The translations under genes and the position numbers were made by a program. Below are positions 9,477 through 17,837 of a stretch of DNA of 64,000 bases, piece after piece; positions within the stretch are counted from its first letter, which is position 1; the number at the start of each line of letters is the position of its first letter. This stretch comes from Alphaproteobacteria bacterium. GTDB taxonomy: Bacteria; Pseudomonadota; Alphaproteobacteria; Rhizobiales; Aestuariivirgaceae. The notes under the pieces are model-generated. The model had not been told where the DNA came from. It did not search any database and saw only the letters and a list, made by a program, of their open reading frames with translations. Where the stretch lies: assembly GCA_024640405.1 (NCBI GenBank), contig JAHEFB010000014.1, positions 26,094 through 90,093 on the forward strand, read 5' to 3'.

Positions 9477-9914
9477 TTATCCGACAACCGTCACAGGAAC
9501 AGTCGCTGTCATAACGAGGTTTGAAGTTGAGGAGCCAAACAGCCGGCTTGTAAGCCCGCCTTCAGATGCTCGCGCCACGACAATCTGGTCTGCGCCTTCT
9601 TCAACCGCCACTGCATTCAACAGGTCGGCAACGTCTCCGTGTTTCACTACACCGCGGGCAGAAAACCCGTCAGCTTTCAATGCTTTTACTGCTGGCGAAA
9701 CGACCCGGCTTTCTGCAGCGGAAATTTCCTCATTGCGCCGTGCGTGGCGCTGTTCGTTTTCCTCCGGTGTCTGAAAGCTGTAAGGCGACCATTCGATCAC
9801 GTAGACAGCAATCAGTTCGCAATCCCCAATTTGCTTGGCTTGTTTCTTGGCATAAGCGACGGCTCGTTCGCCAGATCCGCTCCCGTCAAGGCCAATTACT
9901 ATTTTGGCAGACAT
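9477..9914 (-). CDS. universal stress protein (UspA family)
   Basis: A 145-residue nucleotide-binding stress protein. The N-terminal strand is KIVIGLDGSGSGERAVAYA. The C-terminal segment ARASEGGLTSRLFGSSTSNL corresponds to the ATP-binding G-2x-G-9x-G(S/T) loop, slightly degenerate here, and the product ends VPVTVV as usual. The frame is open to 10052, but the ATG at 9914 follows GGAGGG and gives the standard N-terminus. The downstream AGCS symporter gene is 11 bp away, implying co-expression; a regulatory role for the transporter is possible but inferred only from position. Confidence 0.93.
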   Translation of the reverse strand: MSAKIVIGLDGSGSGERAVAYAKKQAKQIGDCELIAVYVIEWSPYSFQTPEENEQRHARRNEEISAAESRVVSPAVKALKADGFSARGVVKHGDVADLLNAVAVEEGADQIVVARASEGGLTSRLFGSSTSNLVMTATVPVTVVG

Positions 9915-10143
9915 TGCACCCTCCGTTTTTGTTTGTGCAGGCGCAGTAAGGCACGTTTTGTCGCAGGCTGAAAGTTTAAATGAAAACTTTGTGAACAACC
10001 GCCGTGGCGGGCAAATGATCGGATTCCCAATACTTCGGCGACTGCAGGTCAAGAAGAGTAGCTAAAATTGCACCTGTTTCGAGAATCCTTGTTTAAGGCT
10101 GTGCTGATACAGATTGCCGGAGGATTGAAAAGGGTGCGGTGCG

Positions 10144-10380
10144 ATGTTCAACAATGAGAATGACAGAAAACGATTTGATGTGCAGTTGCTATTGAGCGAT
10201 GGGCGGGCTCTGGACGGAACTTTGCTTCTGCCAATGAGCAGCGACATCAAACGGGCACTTAACGGTGATAGTCCGATACTGGAGTTCAGGCATGCTGATG
10301 GACGCGAATCAATGATTGCCAAGACAGCGATCGTTGAAATCGTGATGCTGGATACTGCTGCGTCGGAAGCGGCTGCCTGA
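10144..10380 (+). CDS. small hypothetical protein
   Basis: A 78-residue soluble protein starting [20 protein letters not shown]. The pattern of beta-strand-like segments ([20 protein letters not shown], then [18 protein letters not shown]) suggests a small beta-barrel, but I do not recognise a family. The gene is divergent from the universal stress protein gene and precedes the cold-shock gene by about 220 bp. Start at 10144 is the first ATG, weakly preceded by GGGTGCGGTGCG. Confidence 0.6.
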   Translation: MFNNENDRKRFDVQLLLSDGRALDGTLLLPMSSDIKRALNGDSPILEFRHADGRESMIAKTAIVEIVMLDTAASEAAA

Positions 10381-10600
10381 GTTTCCGGCACTAGCCACTG
10401 TCAGGTTTTTTTCACGTATTGATTGCTATTTGCGCACAGATCACCCATATACCGGCATGTATAGACCGAACTTGTCTGGTGGTGCCACGATATCCGGTAC
10501 GCCGTTTAACCTAGTTATTCCCGACAATGTGAGCAATGTACCGACCCAGCCATCACAAGGTGTGAATGTGCGGGTTTCTCCTTTGAAGGGACTTAAGACC

Positions 10601-10813
10601 ATGCCAGTAGGCACAGTAAAATTTTTCAACACAACCAAAGGCTATGGCTTTATTGAGCCGGAAGACGGTTCCAAGGATGCCTTTGTTCATATCTCTGCGG
10701 TAGAACGCGCAGGCATGGGCACCTTGAACGAAGGTCAAAAGGTAAAGTTTGAGCTGGTCACCGATCAGCGCAGCGGCAAAATGTCGGCTGACAACCTGGA
10801 AGACGCTTCCTAA
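10601..10813 (+). CDS. cold-shock protein, CspA family
   Basis: A 70-residue cold-shock domain protein that binds single-stranded RNA/DNA. RNP1 is KGYGFIEP near residue 14 and RNP2 is [10 protein letters not shown] near residue 29; the product starts [17 protein letters not shown]. The ORF stays open upstream to 10430, but the ATG at 10601 is the family start. The 220-bp leader from the preceding gene leaves room for a long 5' UTR, common for csp genes. An intrinsic terminator follows at 10845-10880, then a repeat element. Confidence 0.95.
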   Translation: MPVGTVKFFNTTKGYGFIEPEDGSKDAFVHISAVERAGMGTLNEGQKVKFELVTDQRSGKMSADNLEDAS

Positions 10814-10844
10814 ATCCAGCGCACTTTTTGCGACAGTCTCTTAG

Positions 10845-10880
10845 ACCCTGTGAGCCAGTAGCGGCTCGCAGGGTATTTCT
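10845..10880 (+). terminator. intrinsic terminator of the cold-shock gene
   Basis: ACCCTGTGAGCC pairs with GGCTCGCAGGGT across a short AGTAGC loop (one mismatch/wobble), followed by ATTTCTTAT. It lies 32 bp after the csp stop codon and immediately before the inverted-repeat element at 10882. Confidence 0.75.
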
Positions 10881-10881
10881 T

Positions 10882-11147
10882 ATACCAACGGAAGCAATTA
10901 TTGACTCATTTGACCGATTTTTCGCGTTTGCCGGCTAGGCATGCTTCACGCCGTGGTCTATCCGACCACAAGTGGAGCATAACGAAGTCCGGTGATCGCG
11001 AAAAACCGGCCTTCGGTGGGCCAAATCCGCCCATCTGGTGCGTTGCCGCGCTTACCCGATGCGACCAGCATCGCGCTGCGCACGGCGCCTGCCAGAATGG
11101 CCGGATTTGACTCCATCAAATGGGTCAATAATTACTTCCGTTGGTAT
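10882..11147 (+). repeat. inverted-repeat structured element, copy A (complete)
   Basis: A 266-bp element bounded by 32-bp terminal inverted repeats: 10882-10913 (starts ATACCAACGGAAG) and 11116-11147, with only two mismatches between arms. Inside are P1 (10914-10934 with 10989-11009), P2 (10941-10949 with 10972-10980, inner stem 10953-10958 with 10964-10969), P3 (11017-11021 with 11029-11033) and P4 (11057-11062 with 11068-11073). The P3 loop CAAATCC (11022-11028) is exactly complementary to GGATTTG at 11103-11109. The last base lies in the stop codon of the DUF599 gene. TTA flanks both ends, a possible target duplication. No transposase is encoded. Copy C is almost identical over its shared part; copy B shares architecture but not sequence. 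Confidence 0.88.
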
Positions 11148-11866
11148 TATTCGCGCAGGTTTTCTTCCTCGTTCATGGCATCGACATATCTGCCGATTGC
11201 CCGGGAAGTGGTAGTGAGGGTCTGGCGATAGAACAACATGGCCATGACGGTGCAGGTGGCGACGATACACGCTACCGGGCCCAGCAACAGGAACAATGCT
11301 GCCACGGCATAGTAGTACCCGCGAATGCCATTGTTGAAACTGCGAACGGCTTCCGTGAGGACGGTGGCGGTTGCTTCAACCTGAACGGTAAACTGCGGCG
11401 TTTCAACGGCCTGATCCGCCAGTCCGCCACTCAACGCTACCGTGTAGATGAGCTTGCGCAATGAGTAGGTGAAGGCAAAAAAACTGATCCCCAGTATCAG
11501 CACGACAACGGACAGGTTCACGGTCAGCAGCTCGATGCTGGTGGGAGATACAAAGTGCAGCTGTGACAGCACGGCATGAACAGACGACACATTGGCAAAT
11601 GTGCCCAGCAGCGCAGCCAGCACGATCAGTGATGCAGATCCGAAAAAAGCCACCGAACTGATGATCTGGTTGAGCAAAATGGCGTCAAACGGCCGGTTGA
11701 TGCGTTGAGTGGACAACAACATCCAGCGCAGCCGCACTATGCTGAGCTGCGCATTGAGCGTGCCGCGTCCAAATAACGACAAAATGGGCGAATACAGCCA
11801 CCACGCCGCAAACAACAAAGCGAAAGCGGCAAGGTGAAGGCTGGTCAGATCAGGCGGTAAAGACAT
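11147..11866 (-). CDS. DUF599 domain-containing membrane protein
   Basis: A 239-residue integral membrane protein with about four hydrophobic segments (residues 10-30, 75-100, 120-145 and 185-215). The block FNNGIRGYYYAVAALFLLLG is typical of DUF599; function unknown. The frame is open to 11932, but MSLPPDLTSLHLAAFALLF at 11866 gives the usual N-terminus. It is divergent from the methyltransferase gene. Its stop codon (bases 11147-11149) coincides with the end of repeat copy A, so the element abuts the coding end exactly. Confidence 0.85.
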   Translation of the reverse strand: MSLPPDLTSLHLAAFALLFAAWWLYSPILSLFGRGTLNAQLSIVRLRWMLLSTQRINRPFDAILLNQIISSVAFFGSASLIVLAALLGTFANVSSVHAVLSQLHFVSPTSIELLTVNLSVVVLILGISFFAFTYSLRKLIYTVALSGGLADQAVETPQFTVQVEATATVLTEAVRSFNNGIRGYYYAVAALFLLLGPVACIVATCTVMAMLFYRQTLTTTSRAIGRYVDAMNEEENLRE

Positions 11867-11943
11867 GATGTGCTTGCTACATTGGAACCAGGCGCATGGG
11901 AAGAGGGTTTGGTTGCGGCGGGTCTTTGACATGGATTGTTAAC

Positions 11944-12747
11944 ATGACTGATCGCGAGAAATATGTTGCTGCGAACAGGGAAGCCTGGAACGAAGCGGCG
12001 CCGCGCCATGCCGCGCACAACCAGGCGCGGCTGCGAGAACAGTTCTTACAGGGCGGATGCAATTTCCTGGCAGATGAAGTGATCAGCATGCTGGACAGAA
12101 TTGGTGTTACAGGAAAGTCGGTTGTGCAGATCGCGTGCAATAATGGCAAGGACCTGCTCTCCCTGAAAAACATGGGGGCAGGACGATGCCTGGGGGTTGA
12201 TCAGGCAGAAACATTTCTGGAGCAAGCCCGCGAACTGGCTGAAGCAGGCGGCTTTTGCAAGGATGTGGATTTCATGGCGGCTGATGTCTACTCGCTTCCG
12301 GAAACTCTGACCGGACAGTTTGATATTGCCGTGAGCACTATCGGCGTGCTCGGGTGGATGCCGGATCTGCAAGGGTTTTTCTCTGCGATTTCCAGGTTGA
12401 TTGTCCCGGGCGGTCATTGGGTAATGGAAGAAACCCACCCTGTCTTGATGATGTATGAGCCTGACGAGAATGGCGGATCATCCCGAATAGAGCATTCCTA
12501 CTTTCAAACCGAGCCGTTTGTGGAAACCACCGGTTTGGATTATTTCGGCCATGAGCATTATGCCGCCAGTCCGAACTATTCCTTTACCCACAAGATGTCG
12601 GATATCGTCAATGCCGGCGTCCGGGCCGGGCTTGAGTTGCAGTGGATGGACGAGGTCGGCCGCAATATATCCAATTTCTGCGGTGATCTGGAACTGGTGA
12701 CAGCCAGGCCTCCACTGGGCCTTTATATGCTGTGGCGAAAAAGGTGA
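11944..12747 (+). CDS. class I SAM-dependent methyltransferase
   Basis: A 267-residue methyltransferase with the Rossmann motif I region VVQIACNNGKDLLSLKNMGA near residue 60, motif II acid in LGVDQAETFLEQA and a post-motif FDIAVSTIGVLGWMPDL near residue 125. The substrate is not evident. The frame is open to 11896; I chose the ATG at 11944 (MTDREKYVAANREAWNEAA) because it matches the normal beginning of this family. No strong Shine-Dalgarno is visible. It is convergent with the small membrane protein gene at 12809, with a perfect hairpin between them. Confidence 0.85.
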   Translation: MTDREKYVAANREAWNEAAPRHAAHNQARLREQFLQGGCNFLADEVISMLDRIGVTGKSVVQIACNNGKDLLSLKNMGAGRCLGVDQAETFLEQARELAEAGGFCKDVDFMAADVYSLPETLTGQFDIAVSTIGVLGWMPDLQGFFSAISRLIVPGGHWVMEETHPVLMMYEPDENGGSSRIEHSYFQTEPFVETTGLDYFGHEHYAASPNYSFTHKMSDIVNAGVRAGLELQWMDEVGRNISNFCGDLELVTARPPLGLYMLWRKR

Positions 12748-12752
12748 TTTCT

Positions 12753-12793
12753 GGTCTGGAGCGGCAAACCATCAAGGTGTGCCGCTCCAGACC
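12753..12793. terminator. hairpin between convergent genes, probable bidirectional terminator
   Basis: A perfect 14-bp inverted repeat, GGTCTGGAGCGGCA (12753-12766) and TGCCGCTCCAGACC (12780-12793), lies five bases after the methyltransferase stop and 16 bases before the opposing stop. Neither strand has a long U-tract, so termination efficiency is uncertain. Confidence 0.55.
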
Positions 12794-12808
12794 TGGTATC
12801 ATGCTGCG

Positions 12809-13081
12809 TCATTGCGCAGGTGCGGTTGTTGCCGGTGGTATCGGTTGAATGACCGGCTCTTGTGCTGCAGGCAGGTTTTCTGCGGCAGGAGGAGGGGTTA
12901 CCTGTTCGCTTGTGGTACCGACAGTGACGGCAGGGCGGTCAGAACCTGCAAACGAGAAGAAGGCAATCATTGCGAGAACAACCGCGACGGCAAGGCCGAT
13001 CAGCCAACCGTTCGATCCGCCAGAGTGAGTACGATAGTCGGATGCGTGTGAGCGATGCTCATTTTGATAGTCAGTGGCCAT
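12809..13081 (-). CDS. single-span membrane protein with proline/alanine-rich tail
   Basis: A 90-residue protein: a polar His/Ser-rich N-terminus, one transmembrane segment (GWLIGLAVAVVLAMIAFFSF, about residues 25-44), then a low-complexity periplasmic tail rich in Pro, Ala, Thr and Gln. The ATG at 13081 has GGAG eight bases upstream; an ATG seven codons earlier has GGGGGG too close to be ideal. No family recognised. It is monocistronic and convergent with the methyltransferase gene. Confidence 0.65.
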   Translation of the reverse strand: MATDYQNEHRSHASDYRTHSGGSNGWLIGLAVAVVLAMIAFFSFAGSDRPAVTVGTTSEQVTPPPAAENLPAAQEPVIQPIPPATTAPAQ

Positions 13082-13195
13082 GACAAATTCTCCATTGTTC
13101 ATGCCCCCCTAGCCCTTTCAATGGTTTCATATCATCACGCCAATATGCCGATGCAGGGGCTGAAATAGGGTATTTTTGGAGCTCTATGTGCAGAC

Positions 13196-13221
13196 AAAAA
13201 AAGCCGGGAACGGGTCCCGGC
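13196..13221 (-). terminator. intrinsic terminator of the ffh-rpsP-rimM-trmD-rplS operon
   Basis: GCCGGGA pairs with TCCCGGC around ACGGG (13203-13221); on the minus strand it is followed by TTTTTTT. It lies 26 bp after the rplS stop codon. Confidence 0.85.
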
Positions 13222-13246
13222 CTTTATAATTCAGAAGTGAGGTTGA

Positions 13247-13927
13247 TTACTCTGCGTCGGCAGCCTTTTCAGCAGTTTCCTGATCAACCTTGGCACGAGG
13301 CGGCTTGCCTTCGAGCAATTCCTTGGCCTGGATGATCCACTCATCCCTTTCGATACGGCCACCGAGTGACAGCTTGGCGTCATAATCGGCAACATCGTCC
13401 TTTTTCCACTTGGCGATCTGGGTCAGGCTGGTTACGCCTTCGCCGGCCAGCTTTTCAGCGAGCACATCACCAACGCCGGATATCAAGGAGACGTCATCAA
13501 CGACTTGAGGGGCGTTGGCGGCTTCTGCCTTGGCGGCTGCTGCTTCTGCAGCACCGGGAATAACAACCGAACGCTTCTTCTCGGCAATACGGGCGCGCTT
13601 TCCGGTGCGACCACGCAGATAATACAGTTTTGCACGGCGAACCTTGCCGCGCCGCAATACCTTCACGCCTTCAACCAGCGGCGAGTAAATCGGGAATACA
13701 CGCTCCACCCCTTCGCCGTAACTGAGCTTGCGCACAGTGAAGTTTTCATTGAGCCCGGCACCTGAACGGGCAATGACCACGCCTTCGTAATTCTGAATAC
13801 GCGAACGCTCGCCCTCGGTGACGCGCACGGCCACAACAATTGTGTCGCCTGGGGCAAAATCCGGGATTTCGCGTTTGGCAGTGATGGCCTGAGCCTGCTC
13901 GTGCTCGAGCTGCTGAATAATGTTCAT
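13247..13927 (-). CDS. rplS: 50S ribosomal protein L19 with C-terminal helix-hairpin-helix extension
   Basis: Large-subunit protein at the 30S-50S interface. Residues 1 to about 125 are normal L19 ([18 protein letters not shown], then [20 protein letters not shown], and [17 protein letters not shown]). L19 is usually 115-130 residues; this one is 226. The extra 100 residues contain [18 protein letters not shown], a helix-hairpin-helix-like motif of the kind also seen appended to L21 in alphaproteobacteria, followed by an acidic tail. The frame is open to 14002 but the ATG at 13927 is the conserved start. It is the last gene of the ribosomal/SRP operon. Confidence 0.95.
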   Translation of the reverse strand: MNIIQQLEHEQAQAITAKREIPDFAPGDTIVVAVRVTEGERSRIQNYEGVVIARSGAGLNENFTVRKLSYGEGVERVFPIYSPLVEGVKVLRRGKVRRAKLYYLRGRTGKRARIAEKKRSVVIPGAAEAAAAKAEAANAPQVVDDVSLISGVGDVLAEKLAGEGVTSLTQIAKWKKDDVADYDAKLSLGGRIERDEWIIQAKELLEGKPPRAKVDQETAEKAADAE

Positions 13928-14109
13928 CGGACGAATTCCTTTTTGGTGCGGCCCGCGTTTATTCTGAACGCCGAAAAATCGCTCCAACATCTTTAGATAC
14001 AATCATCTTTCGGCAATATATGGGAATAGCCAGACCGCCGGATGATCTTGCGATGCGGGTCTTTACCCGTGTGAGGGTATGAAAGTCAATGTCTATCCGC
14101 ATATTTGGG

Positions 14110-14808
14110 TCATTTGTTTGTGTCTTTTGGCTGAATGAGGTCCGGCCTGCGCTTCATGGTCAGTTTTTCCGACTGTTCCCGTTTCCAGCGGGCAATCGAA
14201 GCGTGGTCGCCGGAGAGTAAAACAGCAGGGATTTCAAGACCCTCCCACTCGCGCGGCCGGGTGTACTGCGGGTGTTCCAATAGCCCCTGTTCAAAACTTT
14301 CCTCATTGCCGGATGTCCTATTGCCCATAATACCCGGCAACAGACGCACGATGGCATCCAGCACGATGTGAGCCGCAGGCTCACCGCCAGACAGGACATA
14401 ATCACCAACTGAAACTTCCGTCAGATTACGCCCTTTGATAACGCGTTCATCGACACCCTCAAAACGGCCGCAGACGATGACCACGCCATCGCCCTCAGCC
14501 AGTTGACGCACAAATTCTTGCGTCAGCGGGCGTCCCCGCGGGCTCATCAGCAAGCGCGGACGGGTATCCTCCTGAGGGCTCGAGGCGTCAATGGCGCGGG
14601 CCAGCACATCGGGTTTCAACACCATGCCGGGACCCCCACCTGCCGGCGTGTCGTCGACGGAAGCATGTTTGTCTGCAGCGTGTTTTCGGATATCGCACGC
14701 CTGCAGTGACCAGATGCCGTCCTGAAGGCCCCTGCCGGCCATGGACAAACCGAGCGGTCCGGGAAACATGTCCGGATAAAGCGTCAGAACTGTAGCTAGA
14801 AAAGGCAT
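14110..14808 (-). CDS. trmD: tRNA (guanine37-N1)-methyltransferase
   Basis: Methylates G37 of tRNAs next to the anticodon, preventing +1 frameshifting. Length 232 residues, standard. The N-terminus [16 protein letters not shown] and [16 protein letters not shown] near residue 53 are TrmD signatures; the SPOUT knot region is [20 protein letters not shown] near residue 137. The order rpsP-rimM-trmD-rplS is the universal one. It follows rimM with a spacing of about 50 bp. Confidence 0.97.
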   Translation of the reverse strand: MPFLATVLTLYPDMFPGPLGLSMAGRGLQDGIWSLQACDIRKHAADKHASVDDTPAGGGPGMVLKPDVLARAIDASSPQEDTRPRLLMSPRGRPLTQEFVRQLAEGDGVVIVCGRFEGVDERVIKGRNLTEVSVGDYVLSGGEPAAHIVLDAIVRLLPGIMGNRTSGNEESFEQGLLEHPQYTRPREWEGLEIPAVLLSGDHASIARWKREQSEKLTMKRRPDLIQPKDTNK

Positions 14809-14859
14809 GGTCTGCTGGCTACTCTTTTTTCAAAACAGGCGGCCGGCCGCCATTTCGTG

Positions 14860-15381
14860 TCATTCAGGTTCATTGTCCAGCAACCCGTCCGGAGGGTTGA
14901 TGCTCAAGGTGCCGGCATCAAGGTTGATTTCCGGAACGGTTTGAGTGTTGAACGGCATCAGCACACTGGCCTTGACATTGTGCAGTTTCATTTCCAGCAG
15001 TTCGCCGGCACCAAAATCCAGTATGTCAACGACGGTGCCGATGTTGGCGGCGTCAGAATCCAAAACGGCAAGCCCGATCATATCCGAGTGGTAAACCTCA
15101 TCGTCTCCCGGCTCGGGTAGCCGGTCGCGCGGAATGGATAATTCAAGACCCTTTAAAGCTTCGGCCGCATTACGGTCCGTTATGCCTTCAAGGCGGGCGC
15201 GAAAGAAATCCTTGTGCAGCCTGAGCGACTTGATGTTGAGGGTCATGCCGTTTGATGCCTCCAGCGGGCCGTAGTACGCGATGGCTTCAGGGTCAGCGGT
15301 GAAGCTTTTCAGCTTCACCTCGCCCTGAATGCCGTGCACGCCGGTTATGACGCCCAGGACAATGCGCGAATGCTTGGGCAT
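14860..15381 (-). CDS. rimM: ribosome maturation factor RimM
   Basis: Assists 30S head assembly around S19. 173 residues: an N-terminal RimM barrel (LGVITGVHGIQGEVKLKSFT, residues 8-27) and a C-terminal PRC-barrel (DMIGLAVLDSDAANIGTV and GAGELLEMKL). It lies 15 bp after rpsP on the same strand, as in the standard operon. Confidence 0.96.
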   Translation of the reverse strand: MPKHSRIVLGVITGVHGIQGEVKLKSFTADPEAIAYYGPLEASNGMTLNIKSLRLHKDFFRARLEGITDRNAAEALKGLELSIPRDRLPEPGDDEVYHSDMIGLAVLDSDAANIGTVVDILDFGAGELLEMKLHNVKASVLMPFNTQTVPEINLDAGTLSINPPDGLLDNEPE

Positions 15382-15396
15382 TCAGGCACCAGTCCT

Positions 15397-15840
15397 TTAG
15401 GATGCTGCTTGTTCAGCCGGCGCTTCTTCTGCAGGAGCAGCTGCGGCCGCTTCGGCGGCTTCTTTTGCAGCTTCTGCTTCTGCTGCTGCGGTTTCTTTGG
15501 CCGAGGCTGCCGCTTCGGCTTCAGCGGCTTCGCGTTCCAGCCGCTTCTTGCCAGGCTTGGCCTTGTTCGGGTTGTTGCGCGGTTCGCGTTTTTCCAGACC
15601 CATTGCATCCAGGAAGCGAAGAACCCGGTCGGTCGGCTTGGCGCCAACGCTGATCCAGTGTTTCGCACGATCCACATCGAGGTTTACGCGATCTTCCGAA
15701 TCTTTCGGAAGCAGTGGATTGTAGGTGCCGATCTTTTCAATGAAGCGGCCGTCACGCGGTGCGTTTACGTCAGCCACAACGATGCGATAGTACGGACGCT
15801 TTTTTGACCCGCCACGGGCCAGCCTGATTTTCAATGCCAT
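15397..15840 (-). CDS. rpsP: 30S ribosomal protein S16 with Ala/Glu-rich tail
   Basis: Residues 1-85 are S16 ([56 protein letters not shown]). S16 is commonly 80-110 residues; this product is 147 because of a low-complexity tail of about 60 residues made mostly of Ala and Glu, with short basic patches near residues 88-107. Such tails are frequent in alphaproteobacterial S16. It lies 59 bp after ffh. Confidence 0.96.
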   Translation of the reverse strand: MALKIRLARGGSKKRPYYRIVVADVNAPRDGRFIEKIGTYNPLLPKDSEDRVNLDVDRAKHWISVGAKPTDRVLRFLDAMGLEKREPRNNPNKAKPGKKRLEREAAEAEAAASAKETAAAEAEAAKEAAEAAAAAPAEEAPAEQAAS

Positions 15841-15899
15841 GTCTAAATTCTCCTTGAGTGATCACATGTTCGTTTGAATTTGAAAGTGCTTGTCGTTGG

Positions 15900-17486
15900 T
15901 CATTTCTTCTTCTTGGCAAAACCTGGAAGGCCCTTGAATCCGCCGCCGCCGAGGCCGGGAAGGCCGGCTTTGCCACCAAGTCCGGGCAACCCGGGCATGC
16001 CACCGCCCATACCCGGCAGGCCGGCCGGTATTTTCGGCATCTTGCCGTCTGCGAGATCCTTCAGTTCAGGCGGAACTGCAGAGGGGTCCATGCCGGCGAG
16101 TTCTGCCTGCATTTTTTCCATTTCCTCAGCCGATGGCATGCCGGCGGCGCCGCCCATGCCCATCATCTTGCCGAGCAGGCCGCCTTTGCCCTTGCCCATC
16201 TTTTTCATCATGCCAGCCATCTGGATGTGCATTTTCAGCAAGCGGTTAATTTCCTGGACTTCAACGCCGGCACCTTTGGCAACACGCTTCTTGCGTGACG
16301 CATTCATGAGTTTCGGGTTGCGCTTTTCCTTCGCCGTCATGGAAGAAATAATGGCCAGCTGCCGTTTGAGTACCGAATTGTCGAGGTCAGCATCTTCAAG
16401 CTGCTTTTTCATCTTGCTGAGGCCGGGCATCATGCCCATCAGGCCGGACATGCCGCCCATTTTCTGCATTTGCTTGAGCTGGTCGGCGAGGTCCTCCAGG
16501 TCAAAGACGCCCTTTTTCATGCGGGCGGCCATCTTGGCTGCCTTGTCGTGATCCATGGTCTGGGCGGCTTTTTCCACCAGCGAGACCACGTCACCCATGC
16601 CGAGAATGCGCGATGCGATACGCTCGGGATGGAAATCTTCCAGGCCATCCAGTTTTTCGCCGGTTCCCAGCAGCTTGATCGGCTTGCCTGTGACGGCGCG
16701 CATGGACAGCGCCGCACCGCCGCGGCCATCGCCGTCAATGCGGGTCAGCACCAGACCGGATATCCCGACCTGATCATCAAAAGCCCGCGCCAGATTGACG
16801 GCATCCTGGCCGGTCAGTGCATCCGCGACCAGCAGGGTTTCGGCCGGTTTTGCGATGTCGCGGACAGCCTGAACCTCAGCCATCAATTCTTCGTCGATAA
16901 ACAACCGTCCTGCGGTGTCCAGCATGACAACGTCGTAGCCGCCCTTGCGGGCTTCCGACATGGCACGTTTGGTGATGGTGGCCGGATCTTCTCCCTTGAC
17001 TATGGGCAGGGTGTCGACGGCGATCTGCTCGCCCAGAATGGCGAGCTGTTCCTGCGCCGCGGGCCGCCGGGTGTCAAGCGAGGCCATGATGACCCTCTTC
17101 TTGTCGCGTTCCAGCAGCCGTTTGGCAATCTTGGCGGTAGTGGTGGTCTTGCCGGAACCCTGCAGGCCCACCATCAGAACCGGCACCGGGGGCGCTGCCT
17201 TCAGGTTCAGTGGCTCGGGATCCTTGCCCAGCATGTCAACAATGGCGTCGTTGACGATCTTGACGACCATCTGGCCAGGCGTCACCGATTTGATGACTTC
17301 CGCACCAATGGCGCGCTCCCTGACCTGCTCGACAAAGTTGCGAACAACCTCGAGCGCCACATCAGCTTCAATCAGCGCGCGGCGCACCTCGCGCATGGCT
17401 GTATCGACATCGGCCTCGGACAGGGCACCACGGCCTGTCAGCTTGTCGAAAATGCCACCCAGGCGATCTTGAAGTGTTTCAAACAT
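15900..17486 (-). CDS. ffh: signal recognition particle protein Ffh (SRP54)
   Basis: GTPase that binds signal sequences and SRP RNA and docks with FtsY. 528 residues: N domain (1-90), G domain with GLQGSGKTTTTAKIA (G1), DTAGR and TRIDGDGRGGAALS, then the Met-rich M domain from about residue 300. The C-terminus after residue 440 is very Gly/Pro/Met-rich and ends KKKK. First gene of the ffh-rpsP-rimM-trmD-rplS operon. The receptor gene ftsY lies 2.5 kb away on the other strand. Confidence 0.97.
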   Translation of the reverse strand: MFETLQDRLGGIFDKLTGRGALSEADVDTAMREVRRALIEADVALEVVRNFVEQVRERAIGAEVIKSVTPGQMVVKIVNDAIVDMLGKDPEPLNLKAAPPVPVLMVGLQGSGKTTTTAKIAKRLLERDKKRVIMASLDTRRPAAQEQLAILGEQIAVDTLPIVKGEDPATITKRAMSEARKGGYDVVMLDTAGRLFIDEELMAEVQAVRDIAKPAETLLVADALTGQDAVNLARAFDDQVGISGLVLTRIDGDGRGGAALSMRAVTGKPIKLLGTGEKLDGLEDFHPERIASRILGMGDVVSLVEKAAQTMDHDKAAKMAARMKKGVFDLEDLADQLKQMQKMGGMSGLMGMMPGLSKMKKQLEDADLDNSVLKRQLAIISSMTAKEKRNPKLMNASRKKRVAKGAGVEVQEINRLLKMHIQMAGMMKKMGKGKGGLLGKMMGMGGAAGMPSAEEMEKMQAELAGMDPSAVPPELKDLADGKMPKIPAGLPGMGGGMPGLPGLGGKAGLPGLGGGGFKGLPGFAKKKK

Positions 17487-17837
17487 GCATCATTTCCCGA
17501 ACCGGTCACGCAAAGCAAAATGGCACCCGTGCACGAACCTTCGTGGACGGGTGTAGACCCCTGACCCCCCGGATGCGGAATTAACCGTCCATGTGTCAGC
17601 AAGCCTGCCAATTCATTTTGGCATCTGGATTGCCGGGTTCAATAGGGCAATTGCAGGTGCAGGTCAATGAAAAGAGGCGGTACCGGTGAACGGAAATGGC
17701 CGGCACAATTGACAGATGGGTTTTCCGGAACTGCCAGTGAACAGCTTCATTCGGCACAACTGGCCGACTGCCGCATTGAAAGTTGGTTGTTTCTTGCCTC
17801 TGGCAAGTTGGGTGCTTTTCACCATATAAGGCGCTTG
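17487..17837. other. divergent promoter region between ffh and dapF
   Basis: About 350 bp with no supported gene. The dapF frame is open back to 17667, but the extra residues do not resemble DapF. A TTGACA lies near 17708 on the plus strand, without a convincing -10. No 4.5S/SRP RNA signature was found here although ffh is adjacent. Confidence 0.45.

Noticed and set aside
9915..10143. Possible glycine riboswitch upstream of the stress protein/AGCS operon
   Set aside because: Glycine riboswitches often precede AGCS genes, but the conserved GGAGAG and GCCGAAGG blocks are missing. Only a weak hairpin near 9967 is present.
10992..11231. Plus-strand frame with GQIRPSGALPRLPDATSIAL, repeated in the minus-strand frame at 63775-63984
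   Set aside because: The shared peptide is a by-product of the repeat element (copies A and C). In copy B the corresponding sequence is not conserved as protein, whereas the helices are, so this is not a gene.
13247..17837. Search for an SRP (4.5S) RNA gene near ffh
   Set aside because: No sequence with the conserved GGAAGCAGCC-type domain IV loop was found in the gaps.
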